Assembly: GCA_025232375.1 (NCBI GenBank)
Contig: CP060419.1
Span: forward strand, 1,301,001 to 1,365,000
DNA length: 64,000 bases
Direction: 5' to 3'
Source of the DNA: Pseudoxanthomonas sp. NC8
Lineage (GTDB): Bacteria; Pseudomonadota; Gammaproteobacteria; Xanthomonadales; Xanthomonadaceae
Positions 10,677-18,784 of the stretch are shown piece after piece; within the stretch, counting starts at the first letter, position 1; each line of letters starts with the position of its first letter. A program made the translations under genes and the position numbers. The notes beneath the pieces were generated by a model, which was not told the origin of the DNA, did not search any database, and saw only the letters and a program-made list of their open reading frames with translations.

Positions 10677-11169
10677 TGAACAATAAGGGGAACTCTTCGT
10701 TGAATCGAGTCGCCGTCATGAAGTGGCCAGCAACGGCGTCACCCCAGGTCTGGCTTGCAGGCGATACCTGGCCCTTCCATCCAGGGTGCTGCCGGGCGAG
10801 CCGGTCGGCGCCACTCATGTCAAACGCCAGGGCACAGTGGCAGCCAGCAGATTCATCGAGATTCGCAGCAATGAGGTATGGGCATCAGTCAGCAGGCTCT
10901 TTGCACATTGGCTCGGCGATCGCGCCTCGGGCGACGTGGGTTGGTCGAAGGGCGATCCCATTTCATTGGATGATGGAAGATCTTTGATCTGCTTCAGCAT
11001 CCCTGACCACCACCGGACCACCATCGATCTCTTCCAGGAGTGGGCAGAGAGCACGGATCGGCTGTATGGCATAACTGATGGCGGTAGGGTTGTATTCCCG
11101 CGCATGCCGGCGCTGACTTTCTTGCTGCCGCTGCCAGAGAATTCTCCCATTCCGCCATGGCTGCAGTAG
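10677..11169 (+). CDS. Cassette gene 4: hypothetical protein
   Basis: Best read as one protein of about 164 residues from ATG 10677 (MNNKGNSSLNRVAVMKW), with one base lost in a CCAGGG run near 10788 that shifts into the long frame ending at 11169. That frame includes VGWSKGDPISLDDGRSLICFSIPDHH, here split by eye, and a proline-rich C-terminus FLLPLPENSPIPPWLQ. If no frame change exists, the gene starts at ATG 10723. No family recognised. It is followed by a weakened attC. Confidence 0.55.
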
Positions 11170-11176
11170 CAAGGGT

Positions 11177-11240
11177 GTCCTGCAGAAATGCATTCAAGCC
11201 GGCACCGCTTCGCGATGCGGCTCAACTCAAGCGCTTGGCC
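11177..11240 (+). repeat. attC site 4 (degenerate)
   Basis: The central arms are clear (AAGCCGGCACCGC, CTTCG, GCGATGCGGCTCAACTCAAGCG), but the outer boxes have drifted: the left side is GTCCTGC and the right side CGCTTGGCC rather than GTTAGGC. Confidence 0.6.
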
Positions 11241-11272
11241 CATAACCCGACACTCCAACTTTCCTGGTGCAC

Positions 11273-11641
11273 ATGAACAAGACGCTGCTATTTGCCGCCC
11301 TATTTGCCGCTGGCATTGCCACGGCAGGCGCACAGAACCCGACTATCGAGGACAGGCTGGCCGACCTCGAGTTCAGGACGGCTAAGGTTCGTTTCTGGCA
11401 AGGAAAAAATGGTTGGCGGCTTCGCCCAGCTCCCGGCAAACCTCCGCCAGAGTGCCTGTCAGGCATATCCAACCAGCTCGGACTTGGAGGCGATCGCCAG
11501 TTTCAAGGGCCAGATTGCATTCCTCGAGGCTCCCGAAAGCGCGTCGAAACTCGACCCGGGCCATAGGGGGTAAGGCTCGCCACGCAGAAGGAGACTGTTT
11601 CCACACTTGTCCCTGGCGTTGACTGCTCGAAGCTCCAATAG
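11273..11641 (+). CDS. Cassette gene 5: small secreted protein
   Basis: The start MNKTLLFAALFAAGIATAGAQ is a clean signal peptide with an AGA-Q cleavage site. The mature part becomes one frame of about 100 residues if CCAGG is restored at about 11381 (window CTAAGG) and at about 11560 (window CCATAGG). It then reads RFVSGKEKMVGGFAQLP, a central FKGQIAFLEAPESASKLDP and a C-terminus STLVPGVDCSKLQ with stop 11639-11641. Two Cys in the mature part could form a disulphide. No family recognised. Confidence 0.6.
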
Positions 11642-11668
11642 CGGGGAGCTGATGGTTCCGGACATGGC

Positions 11669-11720
11669 GCCTGACAATTCGTTCATGCCGACGCGGTAGT
11701 TCCTTCGGTTCAGTGGAGAC
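11669..11720 (+). repeat. attC site 5 (left half only)
   Basis: Begins with a perfect R'' box GCCTGAC followed by AATTCGTTCATGCCGAC, matching the left arm of the other sites. The right arm and R' box are not recognisable, so the element looks truncated or rearranged. Confidence 0.5.
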
Positions 11721-11808
11721 CCTGGCCTGTTCGAGAGAAAGGGATCGACCCTTGGGTGAAAACTGTTTTTGGGCGCGTTCGCTGGCTATGAGTCTGGGTA
11801 CGCCTGAC
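11721..11808 (+). other. Cassette remnant
   Basis: A stretch of 88 bp with no convincing ORF, closed by another R''-type box GCCTGAC at 11802-11808. It is probably the residue of a cassette whose attC right half was lost, directly preceding cassette gene 6. Confidence 0.35.
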
Positions 11809-11809
11809 A

Positions 11810-12084
11810 ATGTCTGGCGATCAGGCTTCCGCGGAGCAAAGACTGCTCGACGTGTTGGGCGGTGCCGCGTCCTACAACGACAAGGGCGTTGTTTGGTGCC
11901 GGCACACGCCTGAAAGGGTTGCCCAGATGCAGGCGAGGTTCCAGGAGCAGCAATTGGCTCTGGCCAGGAGATTGGCGCACCACGGCTGGCGGACGCCTTG
12001 CTTTCGGCCATCGAGAGCGGTGCCGCCGCACGCGATTGGTCCGGGCAGTACGTGGCGCTCGCAGAACAGGCGCTCGGGGTCTGA
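11810..12084 (+). CDS. Cassette gene 6: hypothetical protein
   Basis: About 91 residues, largely helical, from ATG 11810 (MSGDQASAEQRLLDVLGG) through a coiled Gln/Arg-rich segment (RVAQMQARFQEQQLALARRL) to the C-terminus QYVALAEQALGV. The last third lies in another frame. Restoring CCTGG near 11990 (window GGCTGGCGG) joins HHGLADALLSAIESG and gives the stop at 12082-12084, just before attC site 6. Unknown family. Without the correction the frame would run through the attC into gene 7, which is unlikely. Confidence 0.6.
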
Positions 12085-12151
12085 CGGCATGGCCCTTGGC
12101 ATGTTATTCAAGCCGGCGCCACTTCGCGGCGTGGCTCAACCCGGGCGTGGG
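12085..12151 (+). repeat. attC site 6 (degenerate)
   Basis: Central arms TTCAAGCCGGCGCC and GGCGTGGCTCAAC surround a CTTCGC loop and match the other sites. The outer boxes are eroded (left CATGTTA, right GGGCGTGGG). Confidence 0.55.
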
Positions 12152-12154
12152 GGT

Positions 12155-12568
12155 ATGAGAGAAATGCATCCGGAATTCGTGATGGGCATCCCCGACGTGG
12201 AGTCCTGTTTCGCCCGATTGTGGGCCGATCCGATCACGTCGGAGTTGCGGAATTTTGCTGTGCAGGTCTCCTGCTACCCCGGGTTGGCAGCAGTAGTCCC
12301 GGACGAGTTCCTCTACGTCGAAGATGTTTTCCCGGGAAGTGGTGCGCCGGAGCTTTGGGCTCGATTCGCGCAGTACGTACAGGGGGACGAAGTGTTCCCC
12401 TTCCTTGGCATGGTCGGTGGTAAGGCGTACGTGTGTTTCGGGTACGGCGGCACGAACCGTGGACAGATGTTCCTCCTCGATTTTGATTTCGGGCTGTTCC
12501 ATCTGGATCCTGACTACGCGGAATTCACCCGAAAGCTCGCCAGGAAGCCGTGGCCGCATGGGTCATAG
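12155..12568 (+). CDS. Cassette gene 7: hypothetical protein
   Basis: 137 residues, one frame, ATG placed directly after attC site 6. It looks like a soluble alpha/beta protein with segments FAVQVSCYPGLAAVVPDEFL, PFLGMVGGKAYVCFGYGG and an acidic aromatic block MFLLDFDFGLFHLDPDYAEF. The alternation of hydrophobic strands and acidic turns recalls SMI1/KNR4 (SUKH)-type immunity proteins, but no diagnostic motif is visible, so the family is left open. No recognisable attC follows. Confidence 0.65.
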   Translation: MREMHPEFVMGIPDVESCFARLWADPITSELRNFAVQVSCYPGLAAVVPDEFLYVEDVFPGSGAPELWARFAQYVQGDEVFPFLGMVGGKAYVCFGYGGTNRGQMFLLDFDFGLFHLDPDYAEFTRKLARKPWPHGS

Positions 12569-12602
12569 AACGTACGTGCCAATCCTTGGAGTCAACAACA
12601 CG

Positions 12603-12958
12603 ATGCAATGGACTGTGCTTTTGGCAGTAATTCTCCTGGCGGGCTGCACGCAGACGGTCAAGATTCTGCCCCCCCCCAGGGTGATCCGGCTCTGAACGCG
12701 CTGGTCGCCGCTCATGACTTCTCCGCCAGCTGCAGGACCACCGGGACATCGGATCTGAGCGAGGCTCCGCCGCCACGGGACGCACTGGGGCTTGTCGAGC
12801 CGCATTACCGCAATGTCGTCTGGTATCGCGGGGAAGGCGGCGAGATCGTATTGCAGGAAGGTGAGGACGGCTGTGGGGCGACGTTCCAGCACGTGTTCAC
12901 GAAGATCCAGGGTCAGTGGCACGAGTGCGCGATACTCACTTTGACCTGCACCCCGTGA
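12603..12958 (+). CDS. Small lipoprotein with a poly-C tract
   Basis: Starts MQWTVLLAVILLAGC-TQ, a lipoprotein signal with lipobox LAGC. After the ninth C of a homopolymer at 12669-12677 the frame is off, and the rest of the protein is read in the next frame: GDPALNALVAAHDFSASCRTT, YRNVVWYRGEGGEIVLQEGE and QGQWHECAILTLTCTP, stop at 12956-12958. The intact product (about 118 residues) needs seven or ten Cs. Four Cys in the mature part suggest disulphides outside the cytoplasm. Function unknown. Confidence 0.65.
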
Positions 12959-13060
12959 CCGCGCTGCGTGCCGCTACGCATCGTCGCAGTCAATTCAAGA
13001 CCGGCCGGCCTCGGCGGCCTTGGCCAGCGCGGGCGCAAGCTCGCCAGGCAGGAGTAAGCC

Positions 13061-13423
13061 TTGCATATCGAGAAGCTTGCCAACGCGTTAGTCACCAATG
13101 CCGTTCCATCGTCCCTCGTTGGCGGCGCGGCGCTCGGTGCGGTCCTTCGCTACGGCAGGAAGCACAGTGGCCTGTGGGTGGGCGGCAGGGTCACGGCAAC
13201 CGCGGACGGCGTGCGCTTCGCTCCGAACGGGATGAACAGGATCTTCCACGAGGGGCTCGAAAGCACCTACATACCGATGGCCGATATTCGTTCGGTGGTG
13301 CGCGAGTTCGGCTGGGTGACCGGCATCGTGGTGGTGAAACACGCGCAGGGCGAATTCCGCTTCCGCTGCTATGGCGCAAGGCGGGTCGCCGCCATTCTCA
13401 ACTCCCATGCCGCGGCGGCCTGA
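13061..13423 (+). CDS. Hypothetical protein with PH/GRAM-like fold features
   Basis: 120 residues in one frame. The TTG start is chosen because AGGAG lies nine bases upstream. A hydrophobic glycine segment (SSLVGGAALGAVLRYG) is followed by GGRVTATADGVRFAPNGMNR, YIPMADIRSVVREFGWVTGI and FRFRCYGARRVAAIL. This beta-rich layout, with a final helix, resembles bacterial PH-like or GRAM domains, but that is inference. No attC borders it, so it is probably outside the cassette array. Confidence 0.65.
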   Translation: MHIEKLANALVTNAVPSSLVGGAALGAVLRYGRKHSGLWVGGRVTATADGVRFAPNGMNRIFHEGLESTYIPMADIRSVVREFGWVTGIVVVKHAQGEFRFRCYGARRVAAILNSHAAAA

Positions 13424-13462
13424 TCCTTCGGTCGTGCGGCGCCAGCTGCCAGGAGATCGTGA

Positions 13463-13874
13463 ATGAGGATGTTCGGATATCTGGTCGCGGCGCTGGTCGG
13501 AGCCGTCGTTTCCGTGGCCGGTCACCTTGGCATTGAGCCGGAACGGATCAGGGCAGTTCGTTCTCGTGCACATCGAGAATCGGACGGGACAGGGCGTGCG
13601 TGAGGTTCGCATCGAGCATGAGGATGGAGCGCTGACGCACAGGGGCGCATGGTCGAAGAGCATCACGGTGCCGTTTCTTCCTCGCGGTGACTCGAGCTAT
13701 CGACTCTTCGCAGTGCTGGAAGATGGCAGCACGGTCGGCGGTGCCGGTGCCCGCTACGTGGAGCCGGGCTCGGAGCATCATGAGGTTCTCGTCGCCAATG
13801 CCGGTGGCAGTTCCGGACCGGTAGCCAATAGGCCGCCGGAGCCGGCGTTGGATGGCCGCGCGGCCCGATTGTAG
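13463..13874 (+). CDS. Membrane-anchored hypothetical protein
   Basis: About 137 residues. ATG 13463 has AGGAG 8 bases upstream. An N-terminal helix MRMFGYLVAALVGAVVSVAG is followed, after one inserted T at 13525-13530 (CCTTGG for CCTGG), by a beta-rich periplasmic part: FVLVHIENRTGQGVREVRIEH, here shortened, SITVPFLPRGDSSYRLFAVL and a Pro-rich tail. It follows the TTG-start gene by 40 bp and may form an operon with it. No known domain. Confidence 0.65.
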
Positions 13875-13913
13875 TTCCCCACGCATCCAGACCTGCCATA
13901 GGGCCAATCCCGC

Positions 13914-14309
13914 GTGTTCTCCCACATCTTCATCGGCGCCAGCGACTTCGAGCGGGCCTTCGGCTTCTACTCCGGCCTTGCCGATGTGCTCGGCATCCAG
14001 CCGAGGTTCGTCGCGCCGGACCGGCCCTGGGCCGGCTGGGCATCAAGTCCCGGTCCGCGCCCGCTGCTTCTCATCGGGACGCCGCACAACGGCGAGGCGC
14101 ACGTGCCGGGCAATGGCCAGATGGTGGCCTTCCTCGCCGGCTCGCGGGAGATCGTCGATGCGGCCTACCGCGTGGCGTTGTCCAGGGGCGGGACCTGTGA
14201 AGGGGCGCCCGGGGTGCGGCCCGAATATCACGAGCACTACTACGGCGCGTACTTCCGCGACAGCGAAGGCAACAAGCTCTGCGTGGCCTGCCACGCGCCT
14301 CCCGCCTGA
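13914..14309 (+). CDS. VOC (glyoxalase/bleomycin resistance) family protein
   Basis: 131 residues, GTG start. VOC features are the opening FSHIFIGASDFERAFGFYSG (metal-site His in strand 1), the mid-protein PLLLIGTPHNGEAHVPGNGQ and the final YYGAYFRDSEGNKLCVACH, where a Glu/Asp in strand 8 and the characteristic D-x-x-GN-K turn are seen. Substrate unknown; many such single-gene VOC proteins are uncharacterised. Confidence 0.83.
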   Translation: MFSHIFIGASDFERAFGFYSGLADVLGIQPRFVAPDRPWAGWASSPGPRPLLLIGTPHNGEAHVPGNGQMVAFLAGSREIVDAAYRVALSRGGTCEGAPGVRPEYHEHYYGAYFRDSEGNKLCVACHAPPA

Positions 14310-14378
14310 GGGGTTGATGGTGGCGTTGCGCGACGGCGTGGACGCGTCGCCCTTCCGTGCCCGGTCGCGTCGCCGCGC

Positions 14379-15011
14379 TCAATCCACCCGCGTGCCGAAG
14401 ATGCGGTCGCCGGCGTCGCCCAGGCCGGGCAGGATGTAACCCTTGTCGTTGAGGTGCTGGTCGATGGCGGCGGTATAGACCGCCACGTCCGGGTGCGCGG
14501 CCTCCAGCGCGGTAAGGCCTTCGGGCGCGGCGACCAGGAAGATGCCCTTGATCCGCCGCGCACCGGCGCGCTTGAGCATGTCGATGGTGGCGATCAGGGT
14601 GCCGCCGGTGGCCAGCATCGGGTCGAGGATCAGTGCGTCGCGTTCGTCCAGCCGGCCGGTCAGGCGTTCGAAGTAGGGCGTCGGCTGCAGGGTGGTTTCG
14701 TCGCGCTGCAGGCCGACCACGCTGACCTTGGCCGCAGGAATCAGCGCCAGCACGCCGGGCAGCATGCCCAGCCCGGCGCGCAGGATCGGCACCAGGGTGA
14801 GCTTGGCGCCGGCCATGCGCCGCACCTGTACCTCGCCGGCCCAGCCGGGCACGGTCGTGGCTTCGGTTTCCAGGTCGGCGGTGGCCTCGTAGGCGAGCAG
14901 GGTGCCCAGTTCGGTGACCAGCTCGCGGAAGCCCTTGGTGCTCAGGCCGGCATCGCGCAGCAGGCCGATCTTGTGCTGGACCAGCGGGTGGCGGACTTCG
15001 ACGATCTTCAT
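14379..15011 (-). CDS. upp: Uracil phosphoribosyltransferase
   Basis: Upp converts uracil and PRPP to UMP in pyrimidine salvage. 210 residues, one frame, start [20 protein letters not shown]. The PRPP-binding loop is [16 protein letters not shown], with RAGLGM upstream and the uracil-binding C-terminus [17 protein letters not shown]. One residue (Thr in EGLTAL, where Ala is usual) may reflect the TAAGG/CCAGG alteration at about 14514. Confidence 0.96.
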   Translation of the reverse strand: MKIVEVRHPLVQHKIGLLRDAGLSTKGFRELVTELGTLLAYEATADLETEATTVPGWAGEVQVRRMAGAKLTLVPILRAGLGMLPGVLALIPAAKVSVVGLQRDETTLQPTPYFERLTGRLDERDALILDPMLATGGTLIATIDMLKRAGARRIKGIFLVAAPEGLTALEAAHPDVAVYTAAIDQHLNDKGYILPGLGDAGDRIFGTRVD

Positions 15012-15074
15012 GGCGGGGCTCCGGGTGGCCGTGCCAGTCTGCCCCAGCGCACACGCCGGTTGGAAGCCGGAATG

Positions 15075-15102
15075 GAAAGGGCCGGCAAGTGCCGGCCCTT
15101 CC
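15075..15102 (-). terminator. Intrinsic terminator of the TonB receptor gene
   Basis: Ten-base stem AAGGGCCGGC/GCCGGCCCTT with a 4-base loop, 23 bp beyond the receptor stop codon; on the minus strand it ends in TTTCC. Confidence 0.6.
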
Positions 15103-15124
15103 CCGTGCCACCCCGGAAGCGGGG

Positions 15125-17476
15125 TCAGAACGACCAGCGCATCACCAGCTGGTAGCGCGGGCCGGCCCACTCCGACTCTTCCTCGTACTCGTCGAAGTCG
15201 CGGTCGACCTTATGGTCGGCCTGGTTGTCGAACTTGCTGAAGTACTCGCGCTTATGGCATCCAGCAGGTTGGCGCCGCTCAGGCGCACCGAGAAGCTGTC
15301 GCCGAAGCGCTTCTCGACGAACACTTCCAGGTCGGCGTCGTAGGTGGTCAGCACTTCCTCGCCCCGGGACCCGGGCGAAGGCGTCGCCCTGCTTGCGGTA
15401 GCTGGCGCCGAAGGAGGCGGCCAGGTCCGGGAGGTCCTGGATGAAGCCGACGTTGTAGACGTATCTCGCCTTGGTTGTTGAAGCGGCGCGTGCCGATGAA
15501 GTCCTCGATTTCGCTGTCCAGCCACGAGTAGTTGGCGAACACGCCGGTGTTGGGCAGGCCGAACACGGTCAGTGGCGCGGACAGGTCCAGCTCCACGCCC
15601 CAGACCTCGCCGTCGCCGACGTTGTCCATGGTGTAGATGAAGCTGTCCGGGTCGAACGGCACCGCGGCCTCGGCGGTGTCCCTGGTCCACGCCGTTGTCG
15701 TCCATGTAGTCCTCGACGTCGTCGGCCCAGTCGTCGTAGGCGGTCTCGTTGGGCACGCCGGTGCTGACCAGTTCGATGACGTTGCTGACGTCGCGGTAGA
15801 AGAAGTTGATGCCGGCCACGCCGCGTTCGCCCAGCTGCTGCTCGAAGCCTGGGTCCAGGCCGTTGGCGGTCTCCGGTTCGAGCAGCGGGTTGCCGAGGAA
15901 GTCGTTGTCGCCGAATTCCTCCGGCAGCAGGGCAGGAATGATGTCGTTGAAGTCGGGCCGGCGCAGGCTGCGGGCGACGGAGGCGTTGATCCGGCTGGCG
16001 TCGGTAAGGTTCCACTTGAGGTGGGCCGACGGCAGCAGCACGTCGTAGTCCTGCGAGACGGTCTGCGCCGGATCGTCCCGGTCGCCGCGGTAGGTGATGT
16101 CGGAGTCGGTCGTCTCCCAGCGCAGGCCGGCTTCCCAGGACAGTGCGCCGGTGGCGCCGGAGAACATCAGGTACGGGTCGAGCCGGGTTTCGCGCGGATC
16201 AGGCTGTGGACCACGCCGTCGTCCTCGTAGACCACCGGGTCGCCTTCGTCCCCGGCTTCGAACGCGGAGTAGACGTGCGTGGTGTCGCGGTCCTTGTCGC
16301 GGTAGTCGACGCCGAATTCCATGTGCACCGCCGAATCGCCCAGGTCGCGCTTGTGCGAGGCCTGCAGGCTGGTTTCGCGGTCGTCCACGTCGATGTCCAG
16401 CGCTTCGGCCTCGTGCGCGTCCCACTCGCCGTCGACGAACTCGATCTTTTCCTCGCTCTCGTTGCTGCGGTCCTTGAAGCCGGCGGACTTGATGCCGAAC
16501 GCGGTGGTGCCGCCGGCCATGTCCTGCACGTACTCGATGCCCAGGCCCCAGTTGGACTGGTCGACTTCGGTCAGGCCGGGCACGTCGGAGGTGACCACCT
16601 CGTCGCCCTTGTATTCCTCCTCGTGCGAGACCTCGACCTGTTCGCGGTCGGTCTTCACGTAGAAGCCGTCGATCGACACGCGCCCGCCCTGGCCGACCTC
16701 CGCGGTCCAGGACAGGTTGCCCGAGTAGTCTTGGCCGTCGCGGGTGTCGGCCTGGTCTTCCAGGAGACCAGCTCCCGGTCGTCCGGGTTGTCGAAGCGGT
16801 CGCTGCGCTTGATCTTGGGGTTGTAGCGGTCCTGCACGTTGAAGCCGGTAAGGATGCGGCCGCCGAGGGCCTCGCCCGAGGCCACGCCGCCATACGTGGG
16901 CTGGATCTCGCCGTCGTCGTAGCGCATCGCGCCCACGCGCAGGTAGGCGCCGTCGAACTGGTAGGCGTCGCGCAGGACGATGTTCAGCGCGCCGGCCACG
17001 GCGTCTCCGGACCGGTTGGCACTGCCGGAACGGATGATCTCGATGCGCTCGACCATTTCGGCCGGGATCCGGTCCACCCAGAACGAACGGTCGTCGCCTG
17101 CACCGGGGACGTCCTTGCCGTTGATCAGCACGCGTGTGTAGGCCGGTGTAAGGCCGCGCAGCTGCACAGCGTCGTACTCGAGCACGTCGGAGACGAACGC
17201 CGCGCTCGGCAGGCGCTTGACCATGTCGCCGACGGTGGACGGCTCGAAGCGCTGGAAGTATTCCAGGTCGTACGACAGCACCGGGGCGATGTCGGCGGTG
17301 CGGTTGCGGTAGCTGATCTCGCCCTGCACCACGACGGTGTCCAGTTGCCGTGGTTCCCCGGCGGCCTCCGCCGATCCGCCGGGTGCGGCCGAATCGGCGA
17401 ATGCAGGGGCTGCAGGCAGCAGCACGGCGCAGGCGAGGGCGCGTGTCAGGGCGATGGCGAGAGTGTTGCGCTTCAT
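15125..17476 (-). CDS. TonB-dependent outer-membrane receptor
   Basis: About 780 residues. A signal peptide is followed by a TonB box-like segment (LDTVVVQGE), a plug domain ([60 protein letters not shown], here quoted in part) and a beta-barrel ending in an aromatic residue (QLVMRWSF). The barrel is crossed by at least six frame changes, among them CTTATGG for CTTGATGG at 15252. It is divergent from the phytase-like gene, with a 171-bp shared upstream region. This arrangement suggests that the receptor imports phytate-derived or other phosphorylated ligands; that is inference. Confidence 0.87.
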
Positions 17477-17583
17477 TGGGTGGAAGTTCCGGTGGGTGGA
17501 AAATGAACGGAACTTTCACCGCGCGATATGGCACGGGTGTGACACGCAACCCGCCTGTCATCGTGCCGCGACGTTACTCGCGG

Positions 17584-17601
17584 TTGTCACAATTGCTTCA
17601 T
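17584..17601 (+). promoter_or_regulatory. Possible Pho box between receptor and phytase-like gene
   Basis: TTGTCACAATTGCTTCAT lies 46 bp upstream of the phytase-like ATG. Compared with the Pho-box consensus of two CTGTCAT-type halves separated by an A/T-rich spacer, the first half matches 5 to 6 of 7 positions and the second 4 of 7. Further TGTCA motifs occur at 17556 and, inverted, at 17538. Confidence 0.35.
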
Positions 17602-17647
17602 AGGATTCGCCGCATTCGTCAGAACGCTTCGAATCGGGGATAACCGC

Positions 17648-18784
17648 ATGACCTTCCGTTGCCTTGTACCGGCGATCGCGCTGCTGCTCGCCTCCTGTTC
17701 CACCGCGCCGGCCACCGGTTCCGGAAGCGCGTCCGGGCGAGAGCCCGACGAGTACGAGGCGGACGACGTGCTGTTGCGGGACCATGACGTTCCGCACGTG
17801 GTGGTGAAGGAAGCGTTCCTCACCGCCGCCACGCCGGAGGACAACATCGACTCGCCCGCCAGCTGGATGCAGGACGGCCGGCGCATGCTGGTGGCGAGCG
17901 CCAAGGCGACCGACCAGCTGGTGGTCTATGACGGCGACTCCGGCCAGCGCCTGCGCACGGTCGGCGGAACGGGCACGGCGCTGGGCCAGCTGCAGCGCCC
18001 CAACGGCGTGGCGACGATCGATGACCGGTACCTGTTCGTGGTCGAGCGCGACAACCGCCGGGTGCAGATGTTCCAGCTGCCCGGTTTCACGCCGCTGCTG
18101 GCCTTCGGCGACGACGGGCTGCAGCAGCCCTACGGCCTGTGGGTGCAGCGCAAGGGGCAGGGCTTCGAAGTCCTTGGTCAGCGATGCCTACATGGCCGGC
18201 GAGGATGCCGGGGGCGAGGACGTGGTCCCGCCGCTGGCGCAGCTTGACCGGCGCTTCCGTCGCTACGAGGTGACCGGTGCGGGCGCGCAATGGATCGCGC
18301 GCCAGACCGGCACCTTCGGCGACACCAGCGCCGCCGGCGCGATCCGCGTACCGGAGTCGCTGTTCGGCGATCCCGCCAACAACCGCCTGCTGGTGGCCGA
18401 AGAGGACGTCCCCACCGGCACGGTGCTGCGCGAGTACGACCTGCAGGGCCGGTACCGCGGACGCGACGTGGGCAAGGGCCGGTACGTCGCCCAGGCCGAG
18501 GGCATCGCCCTGATGCGTTGCGCGGACGGCAGCGGCTGGTGGGTGGCCAGCGACCAGTTCGCCGACCGCACCGTGTTCCACCTGTTCGACCGCCGCAGCC
18601 TGGCGCACGTGGGCTCGTTCGCCGGCGAACAGACCGGGCTGACCGACGGCGTGTGGCTGGACGAGCGCGGTGACGCGCGCTTCCCGCAGGGCGTGTTCTA
18701 CGCCTCGCACCTGATATGGGCGTGGCCGCGTTCGACTGGCGCGACATCGCTGCCGCGCTGGCGCTGCCGGAGTGCCGGCGTTGA
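17648..18784 (+). CDS. Phytase-like beta-propeller lipoprotein
   Basis: A lipoprotein signal (MTFRCLVPAIALLLASCSTAP, lipobox LASC) precedes a propeller-like protein of about 380 residues. Repeated strands such as MLVASAKATDQLVVYDGDSG, RPNGVATIDDRYLFVVERDN and GIALMRCADGSGWWVASDQF fit the 3-phytase/beta-propeller phytase-like fold. Frame changes near 18172 (CCTTGG for CCTGG) and 18714 (CCTGA for CCTGGA) were joined; the corrected end ALALPECRR stops at 18782-18784. It overlaps the next gene by 13 bp. Phytate hydrolysis is the likely role, but calcium ligands were not checked. Confidence 0.72.

Larger units (their letters stand above)
9521..12958 (+). mobile_element. Integron-type gene cassette array without integrase (CALIN-like)
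   Basis: Eight small genes on one strand, most followed directly by a palindromic element of about 60 bp. The best three elements start with GCCTGAC or GCCTAGC, contain the L-boxes (CAAGCCGA ... TCGG) around a CTTCG centre and end in GTTAGGC-like triplets. In two cases the stop codon of the upstream gene lies inside the first box, as in integron cassettes. Gene products are short, unrelated and mostly unknown, with GC and codon use unlike the flanks. No tyrosine recombinase or attI is in the window. Later attC copies are eroded, suggesting an old, immobile array. Confidence 0.8.

Noticed and set aside
11810-12568. One long 252-codon gene covering cassette genes 6 and 7
   Set aside because: The middle of the frame reads through an attC-like palindrome with low-complexity Arg/Pro-rich translation. 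Correcting one CCTGG closes gene 6 just before the palindrome, and gene 7 has its own ATG right after it.
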